64,000 nt of DNA from Saprospiraceae bacterium (GTDB lineage Bacteria > Bacteroidota > Bacteroidia > Chitinophagales > Saprospiraceae), in NCBI GenBank assembly GCA_016708265.1, contig JADJGA010000006.1, positions 124,001 to 188,000 of the forward strand. Direction: 5' to 3'. Of this stretch, positions 18,621 through 28,391 are shown piece by piece. The position numbers and the translations under genes were made by a program. Each line of letters starts with the position of its first letter. The stretch's first letter is position 1. Under the pieces are notes generated by a model. That model was not told where the DNA came from and searched no databases. It saw only the letters and a program-made list of their open reading frames with translations.

Positions 18621-19109
18621 TTATTTATTTACAGAGTTTATGGAATCTGAAATAGTTTTCACTGTGATAAATATGATCTCTTTAGCAGGAAGACTGATCT
18701 CGGGATCAGGATTTTCATCATTATCCTCCTCTTCCATTTCAAATGATGATATTATGAAATCTGATAATTCATTTTGATCTTTACCCATCATGATTTCCAC
18801 TTTTTCTGAAAATGACATATTGCCGAGCTCCTCATATTTATCCCAGTTTTCAGTTTCAATTGACTCGATCAGGTCTTGTTCAGCATCAATTCCGGAGCCA
18901 AGTTTATCCGTATAGGCCTTTATGACTATCAGGGAATCAAACATCAAGATCAGGAATTCATCTTCAGTGAGTGCATCAAACTGATTGGAAGTCAGGAAGC
19001 TGGTAAAATTAGGGTATTTCGACAAAAAATCCTTTTCCGAAGCTTCAGAAAAGTTCTTTTGTTCAAAATATTCCATAGCCTTGTCAATATCATCAAATGT
19101 CAGTGTCAT
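18621..19109 (-). CDS. Acidic protein of unknown function
   Basis: The open frame extends to 19163, but the methionine at 19109 (MTLTFDDIDKAMEYF) is the natural start; the upstream 18 codons read as AT-rich leader. 162 residues, very acidic, largely helical, with an EEEDNDENPDPE stretch and a final hydrophobic segment (EIIFITVKTISDSINS). No signal peptide or recognised domain. It is convergent with the EEP gene and divergent from ruvA. Function unknown. Confidence 0.6.
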   Translation of the reverse strand: MTLTFDDIDKAMEYFEQKNFSEASEKDFLSKYPNFTSFLTSNQFDALTEDEFLILMFDSLIVIKAYTDKLGSGIDAEQDLIESIETENWDKYEELGNMSFSEKVEIMMGKDQNELSDFIISSFEMEEEDNDENPDPEISLPAKEIIFITVKTISDSINSVNK

Positions 19110-19288
19110 ATTTATTGTTTTATTAGTAAGTATTGTTGTAATAGAAAATATAAAAGTATACAAATTTGCTTAAATAAGCTATAATAGGCATAAATATTTA
19201 TTTGTTTAATTGCTTTTAATGAGCTTAAATCTCTCAAACAAAATAAATTTACATTTTTATTGGTTAATTATAGAAATACAGATAAAAA

Positions 19289-19882
19289 ATGTACGCATAT
19301 ATAAAAGGGAAAATAGCATATAAAACTCCCACTTATGTTTATCTTGAGAATAATGGCATAGCATATCATATTAATATCAGCCTGAACACTTATACCAAAA
19401 TGGAAGGGCAAAATGAAGTAAAGTTGTTTACATATCTTTTAGTGAGGGAAGATTCCTTGAGTTTATACGGGTTTTATGATGAAAATGAAAAGCAGTTGTT
19501 CGAAAAACTATTATCAGTTTCCGGTATTGGTGCTACCACAGCTCAGATAATCTTATCTTCTATGAGTCCGGCTGAGATTATTAATGCAATTGTAAGTGAA
19601 AATGAGTTAGTGTTTAAAAATGTTAAAGGAATAGGAGTAAAAACAGCTAAAAGAATCATTCTTGACCTTAAAGATAAATTATCAAAAATTGCGGTTCTGG
19701 ATCAATCAGTGTCTGGTTCTGGTATTCCTTCTGATATAAGGAACGAAGCTTTATCTGCTCTCATAGCACTTGGAATTAACCGTGCTAAAGCAGAATCTGT
19801 GATAATCAATACAATGAAGGCAAATCATGATATTAATGACGTTGAGACCTTGATAAAAATGGCATTTAAACAACTGGCTTAA
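19289..19882 (+). CDS. ruvA: Holliday junction branch migration complex subunit RuvA
   Basis: 197 residues, the normal length. The N-terminal OB domain begins MYAYIKGKIAYKTP. Two helix-hairpin-helix motifs follow (LLSVSGIGATTAQIIL and FKNVKGIGVKTAKRIILDLKDKL), and the C-terminal RuvB-binding domain contains EALSALIALGINRAKAE. RuvA binds four-way junctions and loads the RuvB motor. ruvB and ruvC are not in the window. It is 22 bp upstream of the PorE-like gene. Confidence 0.97.
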   Translation: MYAYIKGKIAYKTPTYVYLENNGIAYHINISLNTYTKMEGQNEVKLFTYLLVREDSLSLYGFYDENEKQLFEKLLSVSGIGATTAQIILSSMSPAEIINAIVSENELVFKNVKGIGVKTAKRIILDLKDKLSKIAVLDQSVSGSGIPSDIRNEALSALIALGINRAKAESVIINTMKANHDINDVETLIKMAFKQLA

Positions 19883-19904
19883 AATAATTAAATTAAGGAT
19901 CCTG

Positions 19905-21818
19905 ATGCAAAAGAGTATTTCAATTTCAGTACTTGTTGTTTTTTTTCTGGTGAATGCATTATGGTCTCAAAATTCAGATGTTCTGTTAAAAGGAACAAAA
20001 CCGGAGAAGTATTATAAAAAAGCTTTGGAGTATTTCAATAAAAGAAATTTTCCCAAAGCAAAAGTTAACTTTGAGAGAACAATCCAGTTAAAACCTGACT
20101 ACATACGACCTTACCTTTATCTGGCTACATTATATTATGAGACTTTTGATTATCACAATTGTGAGCGGTATTACAAAAAGGCACTTGCAATAGATTCTTC
20201 TTTCAATGTAGAAATATATTTTTCTCTTGCAATCGTTCTTGAGAAAGAAAATAAGTTTGATGAATCACTTTTGTATTATAAAAAGTTCCTGCTAAACCCT
20301 TCCAATAATCCCGGATTGATACGTAAAGCAAAATCTAATTCCCGGCAGATTGAATTCAGAAACAGGATCACCCGGGAACCTGTATCATTCAATCCAATAC
20401 CGCTCAACAGGAATATTAATACTCTGTACAATGAGTATTTCCCGGTATTGACAGGTGACAACGAAAAAATGATATTTACACGTAGAACAGATAACCAGGA
20501 AGACTTTTACGAATCTGATTATATCAATGGGCAATGGACCAATGTGGCACCTGTATCAGATATTAATACATCTGGCAATGAAGGTGCAAATACTATAGCA
20601 GTAGATGGAAAAACGATGATTTTTACCATTTGCGACAGGAGAAGGACATATGGAAGTTGCGATTTGTTTATTTGTAAAAAACAAAATGGCATATGGTCTC
20701 AAATAAAAAATATGGGTGATGTGATCAATTCAGAATCCTGGGATTCACATCCTTCATTGTCTCATGACGGTAGGATACTTTATTTTTCAAGTGACAGGCC
20801 CGGTGGATATGGAGGAAAAGATATATGGGTAAGCCATCTGTCAGACAAAGGGAATTGGACTAAACCAGAATGCCTCGATACAAGTATTAATACTTCAGCT
20901 GATGATTTTACCCCTTTTATCCATGCTGACAATCAGACATTATATTTCACATCGACCGGACATCAGGGATTGGGCGACAGCGATCTTTTCATGTCAAAAA
21001 AGGTGAACGATAAATGGTCTAAAGCTGTAAATCTGGGCTATCCGATAAATACAGAAGACCACGAAGGAGGAATATTTATAACCCTTGATGGTAAAACTGC
21101 TTATTTTTGTACAGACAGATATCAAAAGACCGATAAAAACCTGGACATTTATTATTTTGATGTACCTCCAAGTATCAAGCCTGAACCAGTAAGTTTTGTA
21201 AAGGGATTTGTTTTTGATTTACTTTCTGGTGAAATTCTTGATGCTGAAATCAATATTTATGACAATAACAGTTCAGTATTGGTAAATACAATAAAATCGG
21301 ATAAAGATAGTTTCCTGATTGCTTTGCAGGGAGGAGTTGATTATAATTTTACTATACAAAAGGAAAATTATATTTTTCACTCTGAAAGATTTGTACTTCC
21401 TGAAAATTTATCAAGGTTCAAACCTTTTTATGTTAAAATCGGGTTGCAGAAAATTGCAATAGACACTATAAAATCACAACCTGTTATCCTGAATAATATA
21501 TTTTTTGAATCCAATTCTTCGGTACTTGATACAGTAAAATCAGGACCGGAACTCAAAAACCTATTAAAATTATTGGAAAAAAATCCCGATCTTTGCATAA
21601 GGATAAACGGACATTCCGATGATTCCGGTACAGAAGATTACAATATGAAATTGTCTGAGTCAAGAGCTAGAGCAGTTTATAATTATCTCATAATAAATAA
21701 TATCCAGGAGAAAAGGATCAGCTTTAAGGGATTTGGTGAAACTAAACCTGTTGCCTCAAATGCAACAGAAGAAGGGCGGCAGAAAAACCGCAGGACTGAA
21801 TTTGAGATTGTTAAATGA
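19905..21818 (+). CDS. PorE-like OmpA protein (TPR, PD40 propeller, CRD, OmpA)
   Basis: 637 residues with a signal peptide (cleavage near ALWSQ). The domains in order are TPR repeats (about 30-140), a PD40/WD40-like propeller (about 160-430; YFSSDRPGGYGGKDIWV, YFTSTGHQGLGDSDLFM), a carboxypeptidase-regulatory-like domain (about 430-510; GFVFDLLSGEILDAEI) and an OmpA peptidoglycan-binding domain (about 520-637; INGHSDDSGTEDYN, RRTEFEI). This order is that of PorE, the periplasmic T9SS component that binds peptidoglycan. PorE is usually a lipoprotein, whereas no lipobox is visible here. Related paralogues accompany PorP/SprF genes, so function within T9SS is likely but the exact orthology is uncertain. 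Confidence 0.8.
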   Translation: MQKSISISVLVVFFLVNALWSQNSDVLLKGTKPEKYYKKALEYFNKRNFPKAKVNFERTIQLKPDYIRPYLYLATLYYETFDYHNCERYYKKALAIDSSFNVEIYFSLAIVLEKENKFDESLLYYKKFLLNPSNNPGLIRKAKSNSRQIEFRNRITREPVSFNPIPLNRNINTLYNEYFPVLTGDNEKMIFTRRTDNQEDFYESDYINGQWTNVAPVSDINTSGNEGANTIAVDGKTMIFTICDRRRTYGSCDLFICKKQNGIWSQIKNMGDVINSESWDSHPSLSHDGRILYFSSDRPGGYGGKDIWVSHLSDKGNWTKPECLDTSINTSADDFTPFIHADNQTLYFTSTGHQGLGDSDLFMSKKVNDKWSKAVNLGYPINTEDHEGGIFITLDGKTAYFCTDRYQKTDKNLDIYYFDVPPSIKPEPVSFVKGFVFDLLSGEILDAEINIYDNNSSVLVNTIKSDKDSFLIALQGGVDYNFTIQKENYIFHSERFVLPENLSRFKPFYVKIGLQKIAIDTIKSQPVILNNIFFESNSSVLDTVKSGPELKNLLKLLEKNPDLCIRINGHSDDSGTEDYNMKLSESRARAVYNYLIINNIQEKRISFKGFGETKPVASNATEEGRQKNRRTEFEIVK

Positions 21819-21846
21819 TACTATCTTTTTAAATCTAATACTTAAA

Positions 21847-24078
21847 ATGAAAAGATTTTTTTTTATTGTCACATTCTTTACTTGTTTTACGCTATCAGCT
21901 CAGTTAAGTTCACAAAACCCGCAACTAGATTTAATCGACGTGCTTAGATACAGGTTTGAATTAAAACTAAGTGATACCACAGATTTACTTGAAGCAAATG
22001 CAACTATAGAAATTCTTTTTCTAAAAAGCACATCACAGTTTTACCTAGATCTGAATGCTAAAAAAGGAAACAAAGGTATGAATGTAAAAAGTGTTTTTTC
22101 AGGAAATGACAGACTTCAGTTTAAGCATGAAAATGATAAGCTTTATATTTTTAATAATAAATGGAAAAAAGCTGATATTGCCAGAATTGATATAAAATAC
22201 AGTGGAACTCCTTCTGATGGACTTATAATTTCTAAGAACAAATATGGAGCGAAAACTTTTTTTGGAGATAACTGGCCAAACAGGGCTCATAACTGGTTAC
22301 CTGTGATTGACCATCCGTCTGATAAGGCTGTCGTTGAGTTTGTCGTTGAAGTCCCTGTTGCTTTTGATGTCATAGCCAGTGGTGTTTTAAAGGAAAAGAT
22401 CAGGGTGAATGATCAAATTGACAGATACCATTACGTCACAGATATTCCTTTGCCTACAAAAGTAATAGTTATAGGAGTTGCTGATTTTGATTACAGGCAT
22501 TATGGTGAAATTGACTCTGTTCCGGTTAGCTCTATGATTTTCGCTTCAGCACCTGACAGCGGACTTGACGATTACAGGTATTCTATGGAGGTACTCAGAT
22601 TTTATATTGATTCAATTGGAGAATATCCATTTGAAAAACTAGTAAATGTACAGTCTAATACAATATATGGAGGAATGGAAAATGCAGGCAATATCTTTTA
22701 CTTTGAAAACTCAGTAGATGGGAAAAAAAACTATGAAGATCTTATTGCCCACGAAATAGCACATCAATGGTTCGGAGATGCAGTTACAGAAAAAGACTGG
22801 CCTCATATATGGTTAAGTGAGGGAATTGCAACTTATCTTACTTCAATGTATTTTGAGCATAAATACGGAGCAGAAACATTTCTTGAAAGGATGATAAATG
22901 AAAGGGAAACTGTTGTTTCGTATAATTTGTATAAACCAGGAGCTGTAGTTGACTATGGAATCATTGACCTTAATCAGCTTTTGAACCCAAATACATATCA
23001 GAAAGCAGCGTGGATACTCCATATGCTTAGAAAAAAGACCGGGGACAGGGATTTTTATAGAATTCTCCGGACTTTTTACAGAGAATTTAGAAATAGTAAT
23101 GCTGAAAGTTCAGATTTCGTCAGGATCGTAAATGAAATTACAAAATCGGATTACAGCAGCTTTTTTGATCATTGGTTATACAAAAAGGGAGTACCTGAGC
23201 TATTAATAAAATGGTCAGTTGAAAACAATATCCTTTATGTTGGGATTTCACAAAAGGGAGAAGTTTTTACCTTCGACCTTCCAGTCAGAATAGAAAGTAA
23301 AAATGTTAAAGAAAGTTTTGTATTAAAGATAAAAAATACTGAAGAAACTTATGCATTGCCTTTAAATCCCGGTTTTAATTCCGATAATATGAAATTGATA
23401 GCAGACCCTGAAATTTCAATACTACAGAAAAGTAAAGTTGAAAGAGTTAATTCAAGGTCTGAGAAAATTCCTCTTATAGAAGGTATCGGATTATTGAAGG
23501 CAGGAGACCTTTTATTTCAAGATCTTGACTGCGGGCCTTTATGTGATGCAATAGAATCTGTGACCAGAGGATATAAGGATGCACATTTTTCTCATGTAGC
23601 GATTGTTGTTCATGATGCTACAGGAAAACTTAGGATAGCTGAAGCAATTGGTGAAAATGTCAGGTTAACAGATTTTGATGAATTTATTTCACGTTATCAT
23701 GATGTTTTAGGTAGGCCAAAAGTAGTTGTAGGAAGAATTAGGGATAATATGATCACCGATATTGCATTAAACAAGATTGATAAATACCTTGGCAAAACCT
23801 ATGACGATATTTATGATATTGACGATGACAAATATTATTGTTCTGAACTGGTTTATTTCATCTATACCGACAAGAACGACAATTATCTTTTTCAGCTTAA
23901 TCCTATGACTTTCAAAGACAGCAAAACAGGACAGGTTTTTCCGTCATGGAAAAAATATTTTGATACCCTGAATACATCTATTCCGGAAGGAAATCCTGGT
24001 ATTAACCCCGGTAGTATATCAAAATCAGATAAGCTGGATATTATTTACAGGTATGGTAATCCGGAAGGATGGGAGTAA
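21847..24078 (+). CDS. Exported M1 metallopeptidase fused to a YiiX-type NlpC/P60 domain
   Basis: The frame is open from 21733, but the ATG at 21847 begins a signal peptide (MKRFFFIVTFFTCFTLSAQ), giving 743 residues. Residues about 25-530 are an M1 aminopeptidase: GGMENAGN substrate-binding motif, zinc site HEIAH (H302, H306) and E325 in WLSEGIAT. Residues about 550-740 are a permuted papain-like YiiX/YebB domain: GDLLFQDLDCG, FSHVAIVVHD (H583) and YYCSELVYFIY (C665). The two domains are normally separate proteins. A peptidase plus a cysteine hydrolase acting on lipids or peptides suggests cell-envelope processing. It starts 28 bp after the PorE-like gene. Confidence 0.85.
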   Translation: MKRFFFIVTFFTCFTLSAQLSSQNPQLDLIDVLRYRFELKLSDTTDLLEANATIEILFLKSTSQFYLDLNAKKGNKGMNVKSVFSGNDRLQFKHENDKLYIFNNKWKKADIARIDIKYSGTPSDGLIISKNKYGAKTFFGDNWPNRAHNWLPVIDHPSDKAVVEFVVEVPVAFDVIASGVLKEKIRVNDQIDRYHYVTDIPLPTKVIVIGVADFDYRHYGEIDSVPVSSMIFASAPDSGLDDYRYSMEVLRFYIDSIGEYPFEKLVNVQSNTIYGGMENAGNIFYFENSVDGKKNYEDLIAHEIAHQWFGDAVTEKDWPHIWLSEGIATYLTSMYFEHKYGAETFLERMINERETVVSYNLYKPGAVVDYGIIDLNQLLNPNTYQKAAWILHMLRKKTGDRDFYRILRTFYREFRNSNAESSDFVRIVNEITKSDYSSFFDHWLYKKGVPELLIKWSVENNILYVGISQKGEVFTFDLPVRIESKNVKESFVLKIKNTEETYALPLNPGFNSDNMKLIADPEISILQKSKVERVNSRSEKIPLIEGIGLLKAGDLLFQDLDCGPLCDAIESVTRGYKDAHFSHVAIVVHDATGKLRIAEAIGENVRLTDFDEFISRYHDVLGRPKVVVGRIRDNMITDIALNKIDKYLGKTYDDIYDIDDDKYYCSELVYFIYTDKNDNYLFQLNPMTFKDSKTGQVFPSWKKYFDTLNTSIPEGNPGINPGSISKSDKLDIIYRYGNPEGWE

Positions 24079-24079
24079 A

Positions 24080-24127
24080 GAATTGAGAATGGAAAATTGA
24101 GAATGAAAAATGATAAATGAAAAATAC
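24080..24127 (+). repeat. Short AT-rich intergenic repeat (AATTGAGAATGGAAAATTG type)
   Basis: Tandemly arranged variants of GAATGGAAAATTGA directly after the M1-NlpC/P60 stop. The same words recur at 58638-58673, in the spacer before htpG. Degenerate repeats of this type are scattered through intergenic DNA of many Bacteroidota. Confidence 0.5.
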
Positions 24128-24176
24128 TTGTGTGTTTTGGTCGCAAGTTACTATTGACCGCTAACTGAAGATTGTC

Positions 24177-24611
24177 CTACCTTTTATCCCTGAAAAAATT
24201 TTGCATCAGACTTATGCTTTCTGTGTTCATCAGTCCAAAATCGATTTTTGTTTTTGGATGCAGCATTTTTGTTCCGTAGCGCATAAATCCGTTTTTTTCA
24301 TCTTCAGCAGCATATACAATCTTTCCTATTTTAGCCAAGTTAAGGGCTGAAGCACACATCGGACAAGGTTCCAAAGTTACGTATAAGGTACAATCTTCAA
24401 GGTATTTTGCTCCCAGGTAGTTTGTAGCAGAAGTTATTGCAAGCATTTCAGCATGAGCAGTTGGGTCGGTAAGGATTTCTACCTGATTGTGTGCTTTTGC
24501 TATTATTGTATTGCCGGAAACAATAACGGCTCCTACAGGAACTTCTCCTTCTTCAAAAGCTTTTTCTGCTTCTTTCAAAGCTTCTTTCATAAAATAGTCT
24601 GCTAAAATCAT
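24177..24611 (-). CDS. tadA: tRNA-specific adenosine deaminase (TadA-like nucleoside deaminase)
   Basis: 144 residues. Zinc-binding cytidine-deaminase-fold motifs: TAHAE with H53 and catalytic E55, and EPCPMC with C83 and C86. The N-terminal GEVPVGAVIV and RDKR-like ending are typical of TadA, which converts A34 to inosine in tRNA-Arg. A guanine deaminase-like specificity cannot be fully excluded from motifs alone. It is convergent with the upstream M1 gene and divergent from guaB. Confidence 0.88.
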   Translation of the reverse strand: MILADYFMKEALKEAEKAFEEGEVPVGAVIVSGNTIIAKAHNQVEILTDPTAHAEMLAITSATNYLGAKYLEDCTLYVTLEPCPMCASALNLAKIGKIVYAAEDEKNGFMRYGTKMLHPKTKIDFGLMNTESISLMQNFFRDKR

Positions 24612-24738
24612 GCTTTAGTTTTTTATCCTTAAAATTTTTATGGCAAATAAAAGAAAATATTTTGTGGTATGTGCTATTAGTTCAATTTTAAAATGCAAAA
24701 TTAAGATTGATAATTATTTAAGATTCAAAATTCCTCTT

Positions 24739-24746
24739 TATCTTTG
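24739..24746 (+). promoter_or_regulatory. -7 box (TATCTTTG) at the guaB start codon
   Basis: An exact TAnnTTTG match that ends only 3 bp before the guaB ATG at 24750. If used, transcription would begin at or within a few bases of the start codon, so the mRNA would be leaderless. No clear TTTG is seen at the -33 position. Confidence 0.5.
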
Positions 24747-24749
24747 CGT

Positions 24750-26228
24750 ATGGAAAAGAATAATAAAATAATATCGATAGAAGAGAAACTGACTTTTGAC
24801 GATGTTTTGTTGGTTCCCTCTTATTCTGAAGTACTTCCAAGGGAAGTTGACACTTCAACAAATTTCACAAGAAATATAAGGCTGAATATTCCGATAGTAT
24901 CCGCAGCTATGGATACTGTGACCGAGTACAAGCTTGCCATTGCCCTAGCAAAGGAAGGAGGTATCGGGATCATCCATAAGAATATGACTGTGGAGGAGCA
25001 GGCCGATCAGGTGCGAAAAGTCAAACGATCAGAAAGTGGCATGATCATCGATCCGGTAACATTAGGGGTTTATGCTACCATAGGAGAAGCTCTTGAACTT
25101 ATGAAACTGCATTCAATTGGAGGCATACCTATAGTTGATAATTCAGGAAAACTTGTCGGAATACTCACCAACAGGGATTTGCGCTTTCAGGATGATCACG
25201 GTAAACCAATTACAGATGTAATGACTAAAGAAAATTTGGTGACTGCACCCATAGGTACAGATCTGAATGATGCAAAAAAAATTCTTCAAAAGCACAGGAT
25301 CGAAAAACTCCCTGTGATAGATCCATATAACAAACTGGTTGGATTAATTACTTATAAGGATATTCTTAAGGTAAAAAATTATCCAAATTCAGCAAAGGAT
25401 AATCTGGGCAGATTATTGGTAGGAGCAGCCGTGGGAACATCGCCAAATACGATTGAAAGAGTTGAAGCACTGGTCAGTGTCGGAGTTGATGCAATTGTAG
25501 TTGATACAGCACATGGTCATTCATTTGGGGTAGTGGAAACGATAAAGAAAATCAAATCAAAATTTAAAGGAATTGATATAATAGGAGGCAATGTAGCCAC
25601 TGGTGAAGGTGCTCTTGAACTTGTCAAAGCAGGTGTGGATGCAGTAAAAGTTGGAGTTGGACCAGGTAGTATATGCACTACAAGAATCATTGCTGGTGTT
25701 GGTATCCCTCAATTATCAGCAATCATAGATTCGGCGTATGCCCTTAAAAAAACAGGGGTTCCGATCATAGGTGATGGTGGGATAAGATTTACAGGAGATA
25801 TTGCTAAGGCAATAGCAGCAGGAGCAAGTTCTATCATGGCAGGATCACTTTTTGCAGGCGTGGAAGAGGCTCCGGGTGAAACCATAATTTTTAAAGGCAG
25901 GAAATTTAAGATTTACAGAGGTATGGGTTCGATAGGTGCCATGGAACTGGGTTCAAAAGACAGATATTTCCAGGAAGTGGAAAATGATGTCAAAAAACTG
26001 GTACCCGAAGGCATAGAAGGCAGAATTCCATTTAAGGGAACCTTATCAGAAGTAATGATACAGTATGTTGGAGGCCTTAGATCAGGAATGGGGTATACCG
26101 GTTCAGCAACTATTGAAGATTTGAAAAAGGCAAAATTTGTCAGGATAACAAATTCAGGTATAATTGAAAGCCATCCTCACGATGTAGCAATCACAAAAGA
26201 ATCTCCAAATTACAGTGTTGAACAATAA
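24750..26228 (+). CDS. guaB: Inosine-5'-monophosphate dehydrogenase
   Basis: 492 residues from the ATG at 24750; a TTG six bases earlier is inside the putative -7 box and less likely. Complete IMPDH: N-terminal barrel (LTFDDVLLVPSYSEVLPREV), two CBS domains inserted at about 95-215, and the catalytic loop GPGSICTTRIIAGVG with the nucleophilic cysteine. The GGLRSGMGYTG signature is near the end. It catalyses the NAD-dependent oxidation of IMP to XMP, the first committed step of GMP synthesis. It is followed after 19 bp by the exonuclease III gene. Confidence 0.97.
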   Translation: MEKNNKIISIEEKLTFDDVLLVPSYSEVLPREVDTSTNFTRNIRLNIPIVSAAMDTVTEYKLAIALAKEGGIGIIHKNMTVEEQADQVRKVKRSESGMIIDPVTLGVYATIGEALELMKLHSIGGIPIVDNSGKLVGILTNRDLRFQDDHGKPITDVMTKENLVTAPIGTDLNDAKKILQKHRIEKLPVIDPYNKLVGLITYKDILKVKNYPNSAKDNLGRLLVGAAVGTSPNTIERVEALVSVGVDAIVVDTAHGHSFGVVETIKKIKSKFKGIDIIGGNVATGEGALELVKAGVDAVKVGVGPGSICTTRIIAGVGIPQLSAIIDSAYALKKTGVPIIGDGGIRFTGDIAKAIAAGASSIMAGSLFAGVEEAPGETIIFKGRKFKIYRGMGSIGAMELGSKDRYFQEVENDVKKLVPEGIEGRIPFKGTLSEVMIQYVGGLRSGMGYTGSATIEDLKKAKFVRITNSGIIESHPHDVAITKESPNYSVEQ

Positions 26229-26247
26229 TTCTGATAAATATTAGATA

Positions 26248-27012
26248 ATGAAGATTGCTACTTTAAATGCCAATGGAATTCGCTCGGCTTCTGGAAAAGA
26301 TTTATGGAAATGGGTATTAGGCAATAAAATTGATATACTTGGATTGCAGGAGACAAAAATTCATGAAAGACTTGTTAATTCGACCCAGTTCGATTTTTTA
26401 CACCTTCATGATAATTGGTTCTCAGCACAAAAAGAAGGGTATAGCGGAGTAGCTACTTTTTCAGGGTTTGAACCTAAATCAGTCCTTAAGGGAATGAATA
26501 TTGAGGTATACGATATTGAGGGCAGAGTATTGAGAACTGATTTTGAAAATTTTATTCTGGTCAATGTTTATATCCCCTCAGGTAGCAGCGGAGAACACAG
26601 GCATGATTTTAAAATGAAATTTTTGCCGGATTTTCAGGATTATATTGAAAGTATTAAAAAAGAAAATGAAAACCTGATAGTGCTTGGAGATTATAATATT
26701 GTTCATCAGGGAATCGATATTCATAATCCTGACCGTAAAGATAATCCATCGGGTTATAGGCATGATGAGAGGAAATGGCTTGACCAGTGGTTCCAAAACG
26801 GTTTTTATGATGCATTCAGATTGATTTACCCGGATAAAAAGCAGTTTAGTTGGTGGAGTTATCGTGCAGGGTCATTTAAAAAAAATCTCGGGTGGAGAAT
26901 AGATTATATAAGCGTTTCGGAAAACCTAAAGGACAAAGTGAGAGATGTAAGTTTTTTTACAGACACAATGTTTTCAGATCATTGTCCGGTGATCATGGAT
27001 ATTGACTTGTAG
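26248..27012 (+). CDS. xth: Exodeoxyribonuclease III
   Basis: 254 residues with the EEP fold and XthA-specific motifs: LNANGIRSASGKDLWKW, LQETKIHE, GDYNIVHQGIDIHNP and the C-terminal SDHCPVIMDIDL. It acts as an AP endonuclease and 3'-5' exonuclease in base-excision repair. Unlike the EEP protein at 17592 it has no membrane segment. A 193-bp gap without recognisable features follows. Confidence 0.93.
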   Translation: MKIATLNANGIRSASGKDLWKWVLGNKIDILGLQETKIHERLVNSTQFDFLHLHDNWFSAQKEGYSGVATFSGFEPKSVLKGMNIEVYDIEGRVLRTDFENFILVNVYIPSGSSGEHRHDFKMKFLPDFQDYIESIKKENENLIVLGDYNIVHQGIDIHNPDRKDNPSGYRHDERKWLDQWFQNGFYDAFRLIYPDKKQFSWWSYRAGSFKKNLGWRIDYISVSENLKDKVRDVSFFTDTMFSDHCPVIMDIDL

Positions 27013-27205
27013 AAAGGAAGTTGTTATATAATGGTCAGTATTCAGGCTGATCCTTAGTGAAATCTTAGTGTGGACCAGCATGAACTTAAGCTTGTCCGTC
27101 TTCTTACGATGGTTAATAAAAAAAGTATATTAGCCTGATAAGAATACAGCAGGTTTTTGTTTAATGAAAAATAGTTTTATATTAAAGCAAGATGATTTGA
27201 TTTTA

Positions 27206-28144
27206 ATGAAAGTTCTGATAACAGATTATGTTCATGAATTTCTGATTGATAGATTGAAAAATTCAGGATTTGATGTTGATTATTTACCTGAAATCAATTT
27301 AAATCAGGTCAGATCGATTATTCATTGCTATACAGTAGCAGTGATTAATACAAAAACTCCATTCGATAAAACAATGATAGATGAGGCAAATGCTTTAAAA
27401 CTGATTGTCAGGCTTGGTTCCGGACTTGAAATTATTGATTTGGATTATGCAAACGAAAAAGGGATCATTGTAAAAAATACACCTGAAGGCAACAGACAAT
27501 CAGTTGCCGAACATGCACTGGGTCTGTTGCTTGCACTTTTGAATAATATAGTAAAAAGTAATAATGAAATCAAGGATTTTATTAGGAAAAGAGAAGAAAA
27601 CAGGGGATATGAACTGAATGGAAAAACACTGGGAATCATTGGTTTTGGCAATACAGGAAGCTGTTTTGCCAGGATATTGTCAGGGTTTGATATTAAAGTA
27701 CTTGCTTATGATAAATATAAGCAGCGTTTTGCTGATAATTTTCGTAATGTTATTGAAACGGATATGAAGGAAATCTTTGAAAAATGTGATATAATAAGTT
27801 TTCACATTCCTTTGACTGAAGAAACCGTTTATATGGGTGATATGAATTTTTTTGAAAAATTCAGAAAAGATATTTTTTTGATCAACACTTCACGGGGCAA
27901 GATCCTGAATACTAACGATCTGATCAAGGCATTGAGATCAGGCAAGATAAAAGGAGCAGCCCTTGATGTTTTGGAGAATGAAAACCCTCTTGATTATTCA
28001 GAGTTAGAAAAACTGATGTACAAAGACCTGTTTTCATTAGAAAATGTAATTGTAACACCACATATAGCAGGATGGACTGCAGAGTCAAGGGAAAAAATTG
28101 CAGAACTGACATATAAAAGTATAATTAAGTATTCAGGTGTTTAA
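27206..28144 (+). CDS. D-2-hydroxyacid dehydrogenase (phosphoglycerate dehydrogenase-like)
   Basis: The frame is open from 27164, but MKVLITDYVHEFLIDRL at 27206 is the family-typical start (312 residues). The NAD-binding motif is GIIGFGNTGSCFARIL. The catalytic Arg is in VRLGSGLEIIDL, Glu in ALDVLENENP and His in TPHIAGWT. It lacks the C-terminal ACT domain of SerA proteins. It probably oxidises a D-2-hydroxyacid such as 3-phosphoglycerate or reduces the keto acid, but the substrate cannot be fixed. No serC neighbour is present. Confidence 0.85.
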   Translation: MKVLITDYVHEFLIDRLKNSGFDVDYLPEINLNQVRSIIHCYTVAVINTKTPFDKTMIDEANALKLIVRLGSGLEIIDLDYANEKGIIVKNTPEGNRQSVAEHALGLLLALLNNIVKSNNEIKDFIRKREENRGYELNGKTLGIIGFGNTGSCFARILSGFDIKVLAYDKYKQRFADNFRNVIETDMKEIFEKCDIISFHIPLTEETVYMGDMNFFEKFRKDIFLINTSRGKILNTNDLIKALRSGKIKGAALDVLENENPLDYSELEKLMYKDLFSLENVIVTPHIAGWTAESREKIAELTYKSIIKYSGV

Positions 28145-28391
28145 TTTTTTCATATGATATTTAAAAATAGTATTTTATAATTTATAAAAACAATAAATAT
28201 TTAAATCAGGCAATTTATTGCATTTTTTTTATGGGTTTAAATCTGTTTTTTAATAAAAAAAGCCTTAATATTGTGTCTTTTTGAAACAGTAAGTTTTGAT
28301 TGCGTTTTAAATTGAAATTTATTTATTAATATATATTTTAAACTTTTACTTAATATCAATATTTAATTTTGTTAGATTAAATAATATACAA

